The notes beneath the pieces are model-generated. The model ran no database searches. It saw only the letters and a list, made by a program, of their open reading frames with translations, and was not told the origin of the DNA. A DNA stretch of 64,000 nucleotides from Verticillium longisporum (taxonomy: Eukaryota; Ascomycota; Sordariomycetes; Glomerellales; Plectosphaerellaceae). Where the stretch lies: the NCBI GenBank assembly GCA_019188255.1, contig JAETXT010000004.1:6014001-6078000 (forward strand), read 5' to 3'. Each line of letters begins with the position of its first letter. The first letter of the stretch is position 1. The position numbers were made by a program, and so were the translations under genes. This document shows positions 1 through 9,907 of the stretch, in pieces.

Positions 1-465
1 AAATATCGTCTATATTAGCTTTATAGGTATTATAGTAGTCTCTTCTAGTAATACTAGTATAAGTCTATATAATAATAGGCTATTAAGTAGGATAGTACTC
101 CTATAGTCTCTAGATATCGTACTAGCTAGTAATAATATCTTTAAGGGTCTTAGTAAGTAATCCGCTATAGTATTTAATAGTAATACTATTCGTTTCGTCC
201 TAATTAAGGTCTTTTAGAGTTTTCTTAATACTATCGATAAGGGCTTTACCGATATATATATATATACTTATTAGACCTTCCTAAGCCTAGTAATCTCGCT
301 TAGTATAGAGTTTTCAATAGTCTATATATAGGTAGCTATAGGTAGTCGTTTCTACGTTAATAAAGGTAAAGGCGAGGCCTTAGTAATACGCTTTCTTAGT
401 AATCTAAAGGGAGTCGATAGAGGTCCTTTAGAGGTAATCTAATCTAGTAGTCTAAACTGAAGGGA
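1..465. repeat. RIP-mutated AT-rich repeat remnant
   Basis: This stretch is AT-rich, dense in TAG/CTA words, and almost free of CA and TG dinucleotides while CG survives, which is the mark of RIP in repeated fungal DNA. No coding frame can be followed. CA and TG return abruptly near position 460. It is probably the end of a transposon that extends beyond the left edge of the window. The element class cannot be told. Confidence 0.7.
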
Positions 466-695
466 TCTCTATGCATTATTTGCGTATCTCGCATATCTCG
501 TAGGAGTCTCTAGAGGGAGGCTATAGCTTACCTGACTATTGGGTATCGACCTGAGCTGACTATTGGGTCCGCTTTTAATTTACGCTAAGCCTCTTTGGGA
601 ACTGACCTGACTATTAGGGGGTACTAGAATGGGGTGAAAGTATTAAAATAGGCTTACCTAAGATTAATTGATTTCCCTATCTTCGATAATCTATT

Positions 696-730
696 CTAAA
701 TCGATTCTAAATCGATTCTAAATCGATTGT
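696..730. repeat. 11-bp tandem repeat, three copies
   Basis: CTAAATCGATT occurs three times head to tail inside the inverted-repeat element. Each unit contains the palindrome AATCGATT. Confidence 0.8.
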
Positions 731-782
731 TTTCTAAAAAATTAGAAAAAAATTAAAAGCCTTATTATATAGCTTTAATAAG

Positions 783-962
783 CTAACCTTAATAGATTTA
801 GTAGTCTGGCCTTAGTAGACTTAGTAGTCTGACCTTAGTGGTCTGGCCTTAATGGATTTAGTGGTCTGACCTTAGTGGACTTAGTAGTCTGACCTTAGTG
901 GTCTGGCCTTCATGGATTTAGTAGTCTGACCTTAGTGGACTTAGTGATCTGGCCTCCGTTGT
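783..962. repeat. Composite short tandem repeat (CTTAGTRG family)
   Basis: Alternating units of the type CCTTAGTGGACTTAGTAGTCTGA and CCTTAGTGGTCTGG are repeated with small changes, giving a higher-order period of about 60 bp and roughly three copies. It sits in the loop between the two inverted-repeat arms. No coding potential. Confidence 0.75.
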
Positions 963-1372
963 ATTAGGTAACCAAGGCACGTGATATTCCGATACAGCTT
1001 TTAATCGCACCCTATAGCACCCCCCAATGGTCAGGTCAGTTCCTAAAGAGGTTTAGCGTAAATTAAAAGCGGACCCAATGGTCAGCTAAGGTCGATACCC
1101 AATAGTCAGGTGAGCTTATACCTCCTCTGGAGGAGACTCCCCGAGTTCGGAGGATATACTATTGGGGTAGCTCGTATACTAAAAATAGACCTATTAAGGT
1201 CTTAGTGGGCATTCCACCTATGCATTAATAGCGCTAGGGGTGGAAAAATAAAAAGGAAGGACCACGGTGTTATTGTTCCCGAGATGAAAGGGCAAGTTAC
1301 AGCGGTTAAGTGTCTGAGAGACGACAGTCGCAAAATTACACCTTCGTGAGAGATCCTGTACAGTGAGCCATC

Positions 1373-2762
1373 ATGTCTTCCGCAGCAGAGTATTCCCGCC
1401 ACTTCTCGCAGAAGAATGTTCCCTTCGGCATAGCATCGTCGGCAGCTCGCCAGCGTCCTCGTGCAGCAACCAGGATCGGCAACACTGTTATCTGGCTAGA
1501 AGCGTTGCATCAGAACGGCTTCTTCTCTGAAATTGAGGGCCTACCTGATGACGCCTGGTCTCACGAAACACTGAACAGCTTTGCCAGCCTACCAAAATCC
1601 GTGCAAATTAGCGTGCGGCGGGAAGTTCAAGATGCATTCGAGAGGAATGGCATCGACGCGTTCCCTGTTTCAGCGACGGAGGACATTGGCGCAGTGACCA
1701 TGCATCTTCCTGTGGCTATTGGGGACTTCGCTGGTAAGAACCCCTGTACAACTGGCCAGGCTCGTTCCCAGTTCGCAGAACGACGTTGACGGTAGCTGCA
1801 GACTTCTCTTGCTCCTTGGAGCATGTCAAGAACGCTGGCAGAATCATCATCAATGATGAGCGCCCACCCCCGGCATTTTTCAACTTCCCTATCGGCTACC
1901 AAGGGCGGGCAAGCTCAATTGTCGTCTCAGGAACGGAAATCGAGAGGCCTTGGGGCCAATTCAGGAACCCCAAGGCCATGGGTCCGGATGCTCCCGCAAA
2001 TGAGCCTTCCATCATCTTCGGGCCATCGCAGAAGATGGACTACGAGCTCGAGCTTGCCGCCATCATTGGCAAGCCACTGCCTATGAGGCAGCGCCTGAAT
2101 GCAGTCGAGGCTGATGAACATATTTTTGGGTTCGTCATCCTCAATGACTGGAGCTGTGAGTGCTGTGTGAACACTGAGGAGTCGTGTTGAAGCGATAAGG
2201 ACTGACATGTGAAGCCCGGGATATCCAAGGATTCGAGATGATGCCTCTCGGGCCCTTCAACGGCAAGAGTGTCGGCTCGACAATGTCACCATGGGTGGTG
2301 ACACTTGATGCCCTCGAACCGTTCAGATCGGACGGACAACTTCAGCTTTCTGTTCCTCGATATCTAGAAGATCCCGGCAGGGCATCTTACAACATTACGA
2401 TGAAGGCAGAAATCGTGGCTCGAGGTGACGCTACGACTGTTGGCACCTGCAAGGTGCAAGATCTGTACTGGAGCATGAGGCAAATGACGGCCCACGCAGT
2501 GAGCTCGGGCGCCTCGCTTCGCACGGGCGACGTGCTGGCAACAGGGACAGTCAGCGGACCCGGGGAGGGCGCCCTAGGCTGTTTACTAGAGGTTACAAGG
2601 GGAGGATCAGCGCCTGTGGTGCTGAAAGATGGCAGCAGGCGCGCGTTTCTGGAAGATGGAGACACGGTACGGATGACGGCTATCGCTGGAAATGAAGATG
2701 ATGGCGTGGGATTTGGCGACTGCGTAGGCATGATCGTACCAAGTCGCCCCTATGGACAGTAG
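1373..2762 (+). CDS. Fumarylacetoacetase-family hydrolase (FAH-like)
   Basis: Predicted metal-dependent C-C hydrolase of the fumarylacetoacetate hydrolase family, which splits beta-diketo acids such as fumarylacetoacetate. Three exons (1373-1733, 1802-2155, 2215-2762) give about 420 residues, the family's full length. Introns are 1734-1801 (GTAAGA..GCAG) and 2156-2214 (GTGAGT..AAG). The N-terminal FAH domain is followed by the catalytic domain. Family landmarks are all present: the Asp of DFSCSLEH, FPIGYQGRASS, the metal-binding YELELAA, NDWSSRDIQGFEM, the Lys of GPFNGKSVGSTMSPW and the Thr of TGTVSGP. It is probably enzymatically intact. Its neighbours include an extradiol dioxygenase and an FAD monooxygenase, so it may hydrolyse a ring-cleavage product rather than act in tyrosine breakdown. 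The native substrate is unknown. Confidence 0.88.
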
Positions 2763-3215
2763 CTCGTGACATTGGAACCATGGAATCTGGCAATAATACG
2801 ATTGCAAGCTATCATCACCCACGAGTCGTCTCTTGAATCTACTCCTACAAGACACCTTTCGATATGCCAGCACTGCAAATCAGTGGTAGAGACAATTCAC
2901 CTGCTGTTGACCGACCCATCTAACCATGATGCTTAGTCCACTAGGTAAACCACAGTGACACCATTCGGGGTCGGGTCTTCGGCTCCACGTGTATGAATTT
3001 CCACGCCTTCGGAGAACCCCATGCAAAGGCCGTTAGAACAGCAACACAGTACCCTCCCCCACATTCCGACTCAATATGTAGCCAAGGTTAGAGGCATTGA
3101 AGCACGCCGTCCATTTCACGGACGCAGCATATATGCCATATCATATGATTCCTCAAATCGCGGCTTCAATGTTGAAATCAAGCCGCTCGAGCATCAGACT
3201 CAAGAATCGCCCACT
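2763..3215. other. Intergenic region between FAH-like and S15 genes
   Basis: About 450 bp of ordinary base composition lie between the FAH-like stop and the preferred S15 start. An in-frame upstream ATG at 3021 would lengthen the S15 protein by 65 residues that do not resemble the family, so I prefer the ATG at 3216. No other feature seen. Confidence 0.5.
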
Positions 3216-3781
3216 ATGCCGAATCAAGTGAAAGACTTACACAAGGTCGACGAGACGTCATTCCCGTACATCTTCGAACAGAATGCCACCGTAACTCTCA
3301 AGGCCGGCGACGGTCTCGTACGCTGCAACGTCTACCGCCCAAAGTCGTCAGGGCCGGTTCCCGTACTTGTCACTTACGGCCCTTACGGAAAAGATATTCC
3401 CTATAAAGAGTACTATCCCCTCGCTTCCCAGGGTCCTAATCCTGTTAAACTGACCTTGAGCCAGCTTCCATCCAAAGTCCTTCTCCGAGGTCAATGAGGA
3501 ACAAAAGTCAGAGCACTCAGCCTGGGAGACGCCAGACCCCGGCTACTGGACGCGCAACGGCTATGCCGTCGTTCGCGCCGACGAGCGAGGCCTCGGCCAG
3601 TCGACCGGCCTGCTGGACACCATGTCTCGAGGCATGAGCGAAGCCTTCTTCGACGTTGTCGAGTGGGCCGCCGACCAGCCATGGTCGAACGGCAAGGTTG
3701 GGCTCCTTGGTATCAGCTACTACGCTGGCAGCCAGTGGCGCGTGGCGGCGCGCCGGCCCAAGGGCCTTGCGGCCATTGTGC

Positions 3782-3789
3782 CCTGGGAA
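3782..3789. repeat. Target-site duplication of hAT element 1 (left)
   Basis: CCTGGGAA is present here and again at 6849-6856, directly flanking the element. Eight bp is the duplication length of hAT transposons. Confidence 0.9.
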
Positions 3790-6700
3790 TAGCGCTGCCG
3801 TTAATTTAATTCTATTAATTCAAATAGTTAAATAACTAATTAAATTATACCTATTTCACGATTTAAATAGTTAAATTACCCTATTCGAATTAATTAACTA
3901 TTTAAATGCTATTAAATTATATATAAATCTCGGGATTTCTATATTCCAGTATATTATATTACTAAAAAAGGAGTTATATATTAACTTAAGCTTTAAGTTT
4001 ATATATAATAGTAATTAGGGTAGGATTCGAACTTACGCCTTCTATTATAATTACTATATATTATACTATTAGACTATATAATCTTATTATATTAAGAGCG
4101 CTCTAATAGCGATATTAAGAAGGCTTCATAGCTAATTAATCCTACCCTCTAAAATATTATATAGATATATAATATAGTTCTAAACCCTCTAGCCCTCTAT
4201 TCGCGATATTACTTTAATCCCTCCTATAGCTACTCTATAACTTCTACTTTCCGAATATTAACCCGTTAATTTTAAGAACCCTTAATATATCCTTTACGAT
4301 CTTTAATTTAATTCTAGTTCTAACGATATCGTTATAATTATTAGAGACTTTATAATTAAATAACGTAATAGATTCCTACCCCTTCCCTATTACGATTTAA
4401 TATCGCTATTACTTTACCCTTATATTATATATTATATATAAAGGAGTAAGGGATCGTAGAAGCTAGATATATACTTATAGGCTCTTTATTATAAAGATCC
4501 TCGAAGGAGATACGATTAGGCTAAGCTTCTAGCTCTATTAATAATATAATAAGATTTATAATATTTAATTCTTTAAAGCTACTTTAATAACCTCTATAAT
4601 AACTTATTTATAGAAGAAGTATAGGGTATTCGAATCCTTAAGTAAATAGATAGAAGAAGACTCTTTAAGTACTTTAGAATTAATATTATAGTATATTATA
4701 ATATATAAATCTTTAATAGATTAAATAGAAGAGCTTATTCTTATATTTATTGTAATAATAAATTAGCCCTTTAATATCTTTAATAGCTTATATTTTAATT
4801 AGCTCTTTATATAATTAAATCCTTATATCGTCCTAGTAATATCCTAGGGACGAACTTCTCTCCGATAGTATCTCTCTAGGGTTTTTACTATAAAGAAGAA
4901 ATAAATATAATATTAATTAATAGCTTTAAAGTCTTAGATCTATTTTATATTTAATTATTAGACTTTACTAAATAGCTTAGTAATATTAGCCGTTTCCTAT
5001 TATTATATAAACTATAATAGCATTTAATAGTAATATCTTCTTACTCTTTAATAATAGTATAGAAGCTATATAAGCTAGAATATTATAACTTTTATTATAT
5101 CTATTATTAAGGAGTAGGATATCTTAGATCGTATTAATATTTCAATCTTAGATAATATATAGATTAACGATTCTTATAATTAAGAGCTATTCTAATAATT
5201 AATTCTATCTATAACGATTAATAATATATTAAAACGATAAATATAATATTATAGCTATATCCTAAACTTTATTAAAATAGCTTTCTTATCTAAAGAGGAT
5301 AATAAAGTCTTTAAATAAGAAATATAAACCCTAGAACTATTAAGCGATTCTTAAGATTCTCTTTATTATTAGAGGAAGAGGGGACTTATTAATAAGCTTT
5401 ATAATATCATTAAATAGGTTTATTCTTTATTATAATATAGTAAATACTTCTAAATTATTATTAAAGAAGCTTAAAAAGCTAATAATAATTTCTAAATCTA
5501 TTAATAATTTACTTTTAAGCTTTAATTTCTCTTTAATAATGAAATATAATAGAATTTAATATTCTTAATACTCGATTAGGCCCTTAAGAAGTATAGTAAT
5601 ATCTAAAGCTTCCTTTAGAAGAATCTCTCTAAACTTAACCTTTATAAACGTATATTAGAAGATAACGTTCTAACCTTTAAAGATTAGCGCCTCTTTATAG
5701 AACTCTATAAAGCTCTTAAGCTATTATATTAATAAATAATATATATATAAGGATAGGCTAAGAATAGAAGTTATAAAGCGCTTTAGGAGATATTTATAAA
5801 TATAGAATATATCTTAGAATAAATAGAATAATAGAAATCGTTCTTTAATAACTTTTCTAGTATTAGAGATTCTCCCCGAATATCTATAACTTATCGGAGA
5901 GATCGTTAACCTCGTATATAAAGCTCCTTTACGCTTTTATCTATCTATTCCCTCCCTATATATATATAGAATAAATATTCTACGATATTCTTTTATTACT
6001 TCGAAGTATTCTCCGAAGATTTATAATAATACTTCTATCTCTTTATTATAAATATATAGAAGAAGCTTAATTAATATTATATTAAGCTAATAGAATCTCT
6101 ATTATATATAATAGCTATTATCCTCTATTCTAGGCTAGGAATATAATAGCTAGAAATATAATAAACGATATTAGAATAGTTAATATAGTTTTATAAATCT
6201 TATATTAGCTTATATATCTATTAAGAGCGATAATATTATTAAGGTTAATTATTATTATAATAGGATATACTATTTATAGCTATAAGCTTTAATGAAATAT
6301 AAATATTATAATAAGCTACCGATTTAATATTATTTAACGATTAAATATATAGTTATTATTAGAAAGCAATTCTAATAGACTCTAAACTTAATCGATACCT
6401 CTACTTCGACCTAACGTAGATTACCGATATTAAGGACTCTATTAATTAATAGATAAGTTAAAAGGAGGCGTTCTCTATAATTAGCTATTTAGCCCTTAAT
6501 ATCCTTATTATCCTAGTAATAGCTACCGATTATAAGAGGGCGTTTAGCTTTATAAAGCTTATATTAACGTTATAGAGGCTTATAATAGCTTTAGATATAT
6601 TAGAAGAGGTCTAGTACTTTAGAAATTAGCTTTATAATAACGCTATTATACTAGGAGGGCTTAAGTATTTAATACTATAAACGTTAATTATTCTAGTAAA

Positions 6701-6848
6701 TCGTCTAGTTAGTAATAGCTTTATTTACTAATTTAAATTATATTAAATCTAATTAATTAATTTAAATAATTAAATCTATAGTCCGAAATATATTAAATAG
6801 TTAATTCTACTCCTAATATTTAAATTAATTGAATTAATAGTAGCGCTG
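3790..6848 (+). mobile_element. hAT DNA transposon 1, RIP-degenerate
   Basis: A 3059-bp element with short imperfect terminal inverted repeats (left TAGCGCTGCCGTTAATTT, right end read inward CAGCGCTACTATTAATTC) and an 8-bp target duplication. The plus strand at about 6450-6690 still reads as the hAT transposase C-terminal dimerisation region: LALNIL..., then ATDYKRAFSF.KL, followed by RN*L...AI, with TAG where Trp is expected. Stops occur throughout, and the body has lost nearly all CA/TG, so RIP has killed it. Class and orientation are firm, autonomy in the past is likely, and present activity is excluded. Confidence 0.9.
4005..4090 (-). other. Degenerate tRNA-like segment in hAT 1
   Basis: On the minus strand an A-box-like TATAGTCTAATAGTATAA is followed by a T-arm-like GTAAGTTCGAATCCTAC (loop TTCGAAT, four of five stem pairs). 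Beyond it come a short palindrome (AACTTAAAGCTTAAGTT, near 3983-3999) and a T6 run (3963-3968 read on the minus strand). The acceptor stem pairs only partly, so this is not a functional tRNA. It lies about 220-300 bp from the transposase 5' end of the element, the same place and orientation as the segment in hAT 2. Confidence 0.4.
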
Positions 6849-6856
6849 CCTGGGAA
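6849..6856. repeat. Target-site duplication of hAT element 1 (right)
   Basis: Second copy of CCTGGGAA. The S15 coding frame resumes immediately after it. Confidence 0.9.
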
Positions 6857-6989
6857 GGTATATCGGATTATTATCGCGACCGCTACCGTTATAGCGGCAT
6901 TCTTTCGAACGCCTTTATTAAATTCTAGTAGAACTGCTAGATCATTACGAACTAGTATAGCCGGCTAGGCCGCAGTGCAAGGAACTAGG

Positions 6990-6997
6990 GCCCCGAC
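6990..6997. repeat. Target-site duplication of hAT element 2 (left)
   Basis: GCCCCGAC occurs here and at 10105-10112, flanking the second element; 8 bp as expected for hAT. Confidence 0.9.
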
Positions 6998-7036
6998 TAG
7001 TGCTGCACCCCGACTAAACAAGTCAAATATAGGTAT

Positions 7037-7090
7037 CGGATTTAGTTATTTAGTCCGCCGAATTCGACGGATTTAGTTATTTAGTCCTAG
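7037..7090. repeat. Subterminal direct repeat in hAT 2
   Basis: CGGATTTAGTTATTTAGTCC occurs twice, 30 bp apart, close to the left end of the element, separated by the short palindrome CCGCCGAATTCGACGG. Subterminal repeats are common transposase-binding sites in hAT elements; that role is inferred here. Confidence 0.6.
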
Positions 7091-9786
7091 TTGCAAATAT
7101 CTAACTTATTTAATTAGTAATAAAGCTATTACGATAGTCATTAGCCTACCTAAGACCTAGATTCCGTAGTATTAAGACGATTCGCTACTATCGAGCCCTA
7201 ATATAACCCTCCTAGCTAAATTGCTCCTCGACGAAGCTAGTTATTAAGGTATTAAAGCTCTTCTAATATATCTAAAGCTATTCCTAACCTCTACGACGTT
7301 AGAGTTAGCTTCGAGAGGCTAAATGCCCTCTTATAGTCTACCGATATCGTAAATATCGCTAAGATATTAAAGGCGAACTTATTAACGGTAGGATATACCT
7401 CTTAATAGCCCAACTACTAAGTAATAGGGTCCTTAACGGTAGAGTCCTATAAGAGATTAAGGCTAAGATACTCATTAAGCTTAGAGTTAAGTACTAGAAC
7501 TCTCTAATACCTACTCTATACCTAGTCGTCGAAGCTCGTCGGGGGCGCTATAGGCTAAAGGTCCTATAGCCGTTTAAAGCTACCTTAGCTATAGTCTCTT
7601 TAAAGATTCGAGGAGGATATAGAAGGAGAATAGTACTAATGCTCCTACTATTAATAGAGGCCCTATTATATATAATAAAGCTATATAAGCTACTCTAGGC
7701 TTAATTACTATATTTAAAGCTATTAATACCTAAGGCTAGGGTAGAGGATTATAATAGCTATATAGAGAGGGGACTCCTTAAGCTTTATATAATATTAATT
7801 TAACTTCTACTATATATTAATAATAGATAGACGGAAATAGTAATATAAATCTTTAATAAGGGCCTCAAGGCGCTATAATATATCTATATATTCATTACGG
7901 ATATATTCTAGAAGTACTTAACTAATCGGAGGTAATATAAATCGTTCATTTCGCTAACGCTATACTCGCCTACGAATACCTAAAGAGGCTTACTTTTCCT
8001 ATTACTAGCTATTACTATTCGGATTATTAAAAAACGCCTTCTACTCCTCTATCCTCTCTAAGATATACTCTATTCTAATAAAAACCTCCTAGAAAGTACT
8101 ATAGCTCCTATCTTTACTCTATCCTTATATTTATATTATTTATCGATAGAGGGGCTCGAGGGCAATATAAAGCTCCGTTAAAAGGCGCTAATCTTCGGGG
8201 AGGAAGTAATCTTTAATAGGAACTTACTTATAAAGGTCGACCTTATATATATTTCTAATTAAGAAGCTTTAAATATCGCCCTTCTTCTTTAGAGCTTAAT
8301 CGAGTATTAGATATATTAAATTCTATCGAGTCTCGTTATTTAATAATAATTAAAGCTCTATTATTATTTATTAATAGAGGAGGAATTCTTAATTTTAAGC
8401 TTCCTCTATTATAATATATTAGAAGTATTTACTCTATTATAGAGAGGATCTTATTTATTTAATAATATTATAAAGCTTTCCTATTAAGCCCTTCTTCTAT
8501 TAGAGGTATAGGATATTATTAGGACTATCGCTATCCTCGAGAAACTAAGACTCCTACTTAAACGTCTTATTATCCTCGCTATAGAAGAACGTATAACCGA
8601 TAAAGTTAAATATATAATTATAGTATCGTAGTTAGTATTTAATAATATCTTCTTTATATAGTTTAGGACGAAGAACGTATAAGAGCTCGTAAATATAAAT
8701 ATCGTTTATTAAAGTATTATTAAAGATTAGAATATTAATAAGATTAACGATATCCTAGTTCCTAATAATACCTATAATAGTATTAGCTATAAAAGTACCT
8801 ATATAAGTACCTAGCTATTTATAAAGTATTAGGAGATGCTATTATTATTACCCTTAGCTATTAATATAGTATATAGATACTACGAATATCCTAAAGCGAT
8901 TTAGAAAGGTTTAATAATTATAAAAGAGATAAATATTTATTAAAGAAGCTTAAAGTTCCGCCTATATCTACTTCTTCTTCTATATAAAGACTCGACTAAA
9001 TCTCGTATATAGACTCCTTTAATTCTAGAGGAGGTTATCGTATACGTTCGGATTTAGACTTAATAATAAATAATATAGGAATAGGTTATTAAAAACGTTA
9101 AACGGCTAATTTATATTAATAACGAAGCTAAAAGTAAGCTCTTCTAGCCCTTCTATTTAAGCCCTTAATAGAATAATAGGATATTATAAATAAAGCGGAA
9201 GAGAAATATCTAAAGAACTCTAGGAGATATCCTCTATTAAGGATCCCTCGAATATCCTATATCTCTTCCTTAAATAGAAGCTCGAAGAAATCATCGTAGA
9301 GGCTTTAAATAGTATTAGATCCTATCTCTTATCGTAGAGACTATAGATCTAGAAGCTCTCGCTAAGGGTATTCCTTTTACTAAAGAGCTCCGCTACGAAG
9401 ATCCTATAATCCTTAATCTAGCTTATATAGCCTCTAGAGCCCTTCTTTATAACGAGAGTATTAAGGGTAAAACGGCGGCTACGCTAAATAGCTATAAGGA
9501 GGTCGGGATCGGAGTAATTTAATTCGGAGAGCTAAATGCGAATAGAGGTAAAGGGGCGGGTTCTAAAGATAGTAAAAGATATATCGACGACGATAATAAT
9601 ATAGGAATAGCCCTAAGGGCGTAGGAGCTATTATAGCGACGTTATAGGTAGGCTATATTAGTAGAATTATTACGTTAGTAGAATTACGACTTTAAGGGAA
9701 TTACCCTAGGTTCTAATGCCCTATATATATAGGTATAAGCGTATTAGATAATATAAGTAGAATCTTCTTTATAGATATTAATAGAA

Positions 9787-9855
9787 GCTAATAGCCTAGT
9801 TAGTTAGGATCTCTAGTGCCCTACTAGAGGCTATAGGTTCGAATCCCATTATTAG
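9787..9855 (+). other. tRNA-like cloverleaf within hAT 2
   Basis: A 69-nt segment can fold as a tRNA. Acceptor GCTAATA pairs with TATTAGC (7 of 7). The D-stem is CCTA/TAGG, the anticodon arm is CTCTAG-TGCCCTA-CTAGAG, and the T-arm has loop TTCGAAT with four of five stem pairs. The B-box GGTTCGAATCC is intact. The anticodon loop lacks the invariant T33, so it is unlikely to act as a normal tRNA. A perfect hairpin and an oligo-T run follow (9863-9907), which would end a Pol III transcript. Unlike the surrounding RIP-mutated DNA it keeps CA and TG. Confidence 0.5.
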
Positions 9856-9862
9856 CATTATT

Positions 9863-9907
9863 GTACCGTTAATGAGAGACTCCTTCTCATTAACGGTATA
9901 ACTTTTT
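9863..9907 (+). terminator. Hairpin followed by oligo-T
   Basis: TACCGTTAATGAGA and TCTCATTAACGGTA form a 14-bp perfect stem around a short loop, followed within a few bases by ACTTTTTAA. It lies just downstream of the tRNA-like cloverleaf. T5 is a usual Pol III stop signal; the function here is inferred. Confidence 0.4.

Larger units (their letters stand above)
485..1160. mobile_element. Non-autonomous inverted-repeat element (MITE-like)
   Basis: The sequence at about 485-648 is repeated in reverse complement at about 1000-1160. Shared blocks include CTGACTATTGGGTATCGACC, GGGTCCGCTTTTAATTTACG and the run through GACCTGACTATT. The inner 350 bp codes for nothing and carries short tandem repeats. 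Unlike its left neighbour it keeps CA and TG, so it is little affected by RIP. The long imperfect terminal inverted repeats (about 150 bp) fit a foldback or MITE-type DNA element. The right arm lies 210 bp upstream of the hydrolase start at 1373 and so is in its promoter region. Target duplication and exact ends could not be fixed. Confidence 0.65.

Noticed and set aside
3021..3215. Upstream in-frame extension of the S15 hydrolase
   Set aside because: The 65 extra residues do not resemble the family N-terminus; the ATG at 3216 gives the usual start.
9787..9855. Functional nuclear tRNA gene
   Set aside because: Anticodon loop lacks T33 and a T-stem pair is broken, and the segment lies inside a dead transposon. 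Kept as tRNA-like only.
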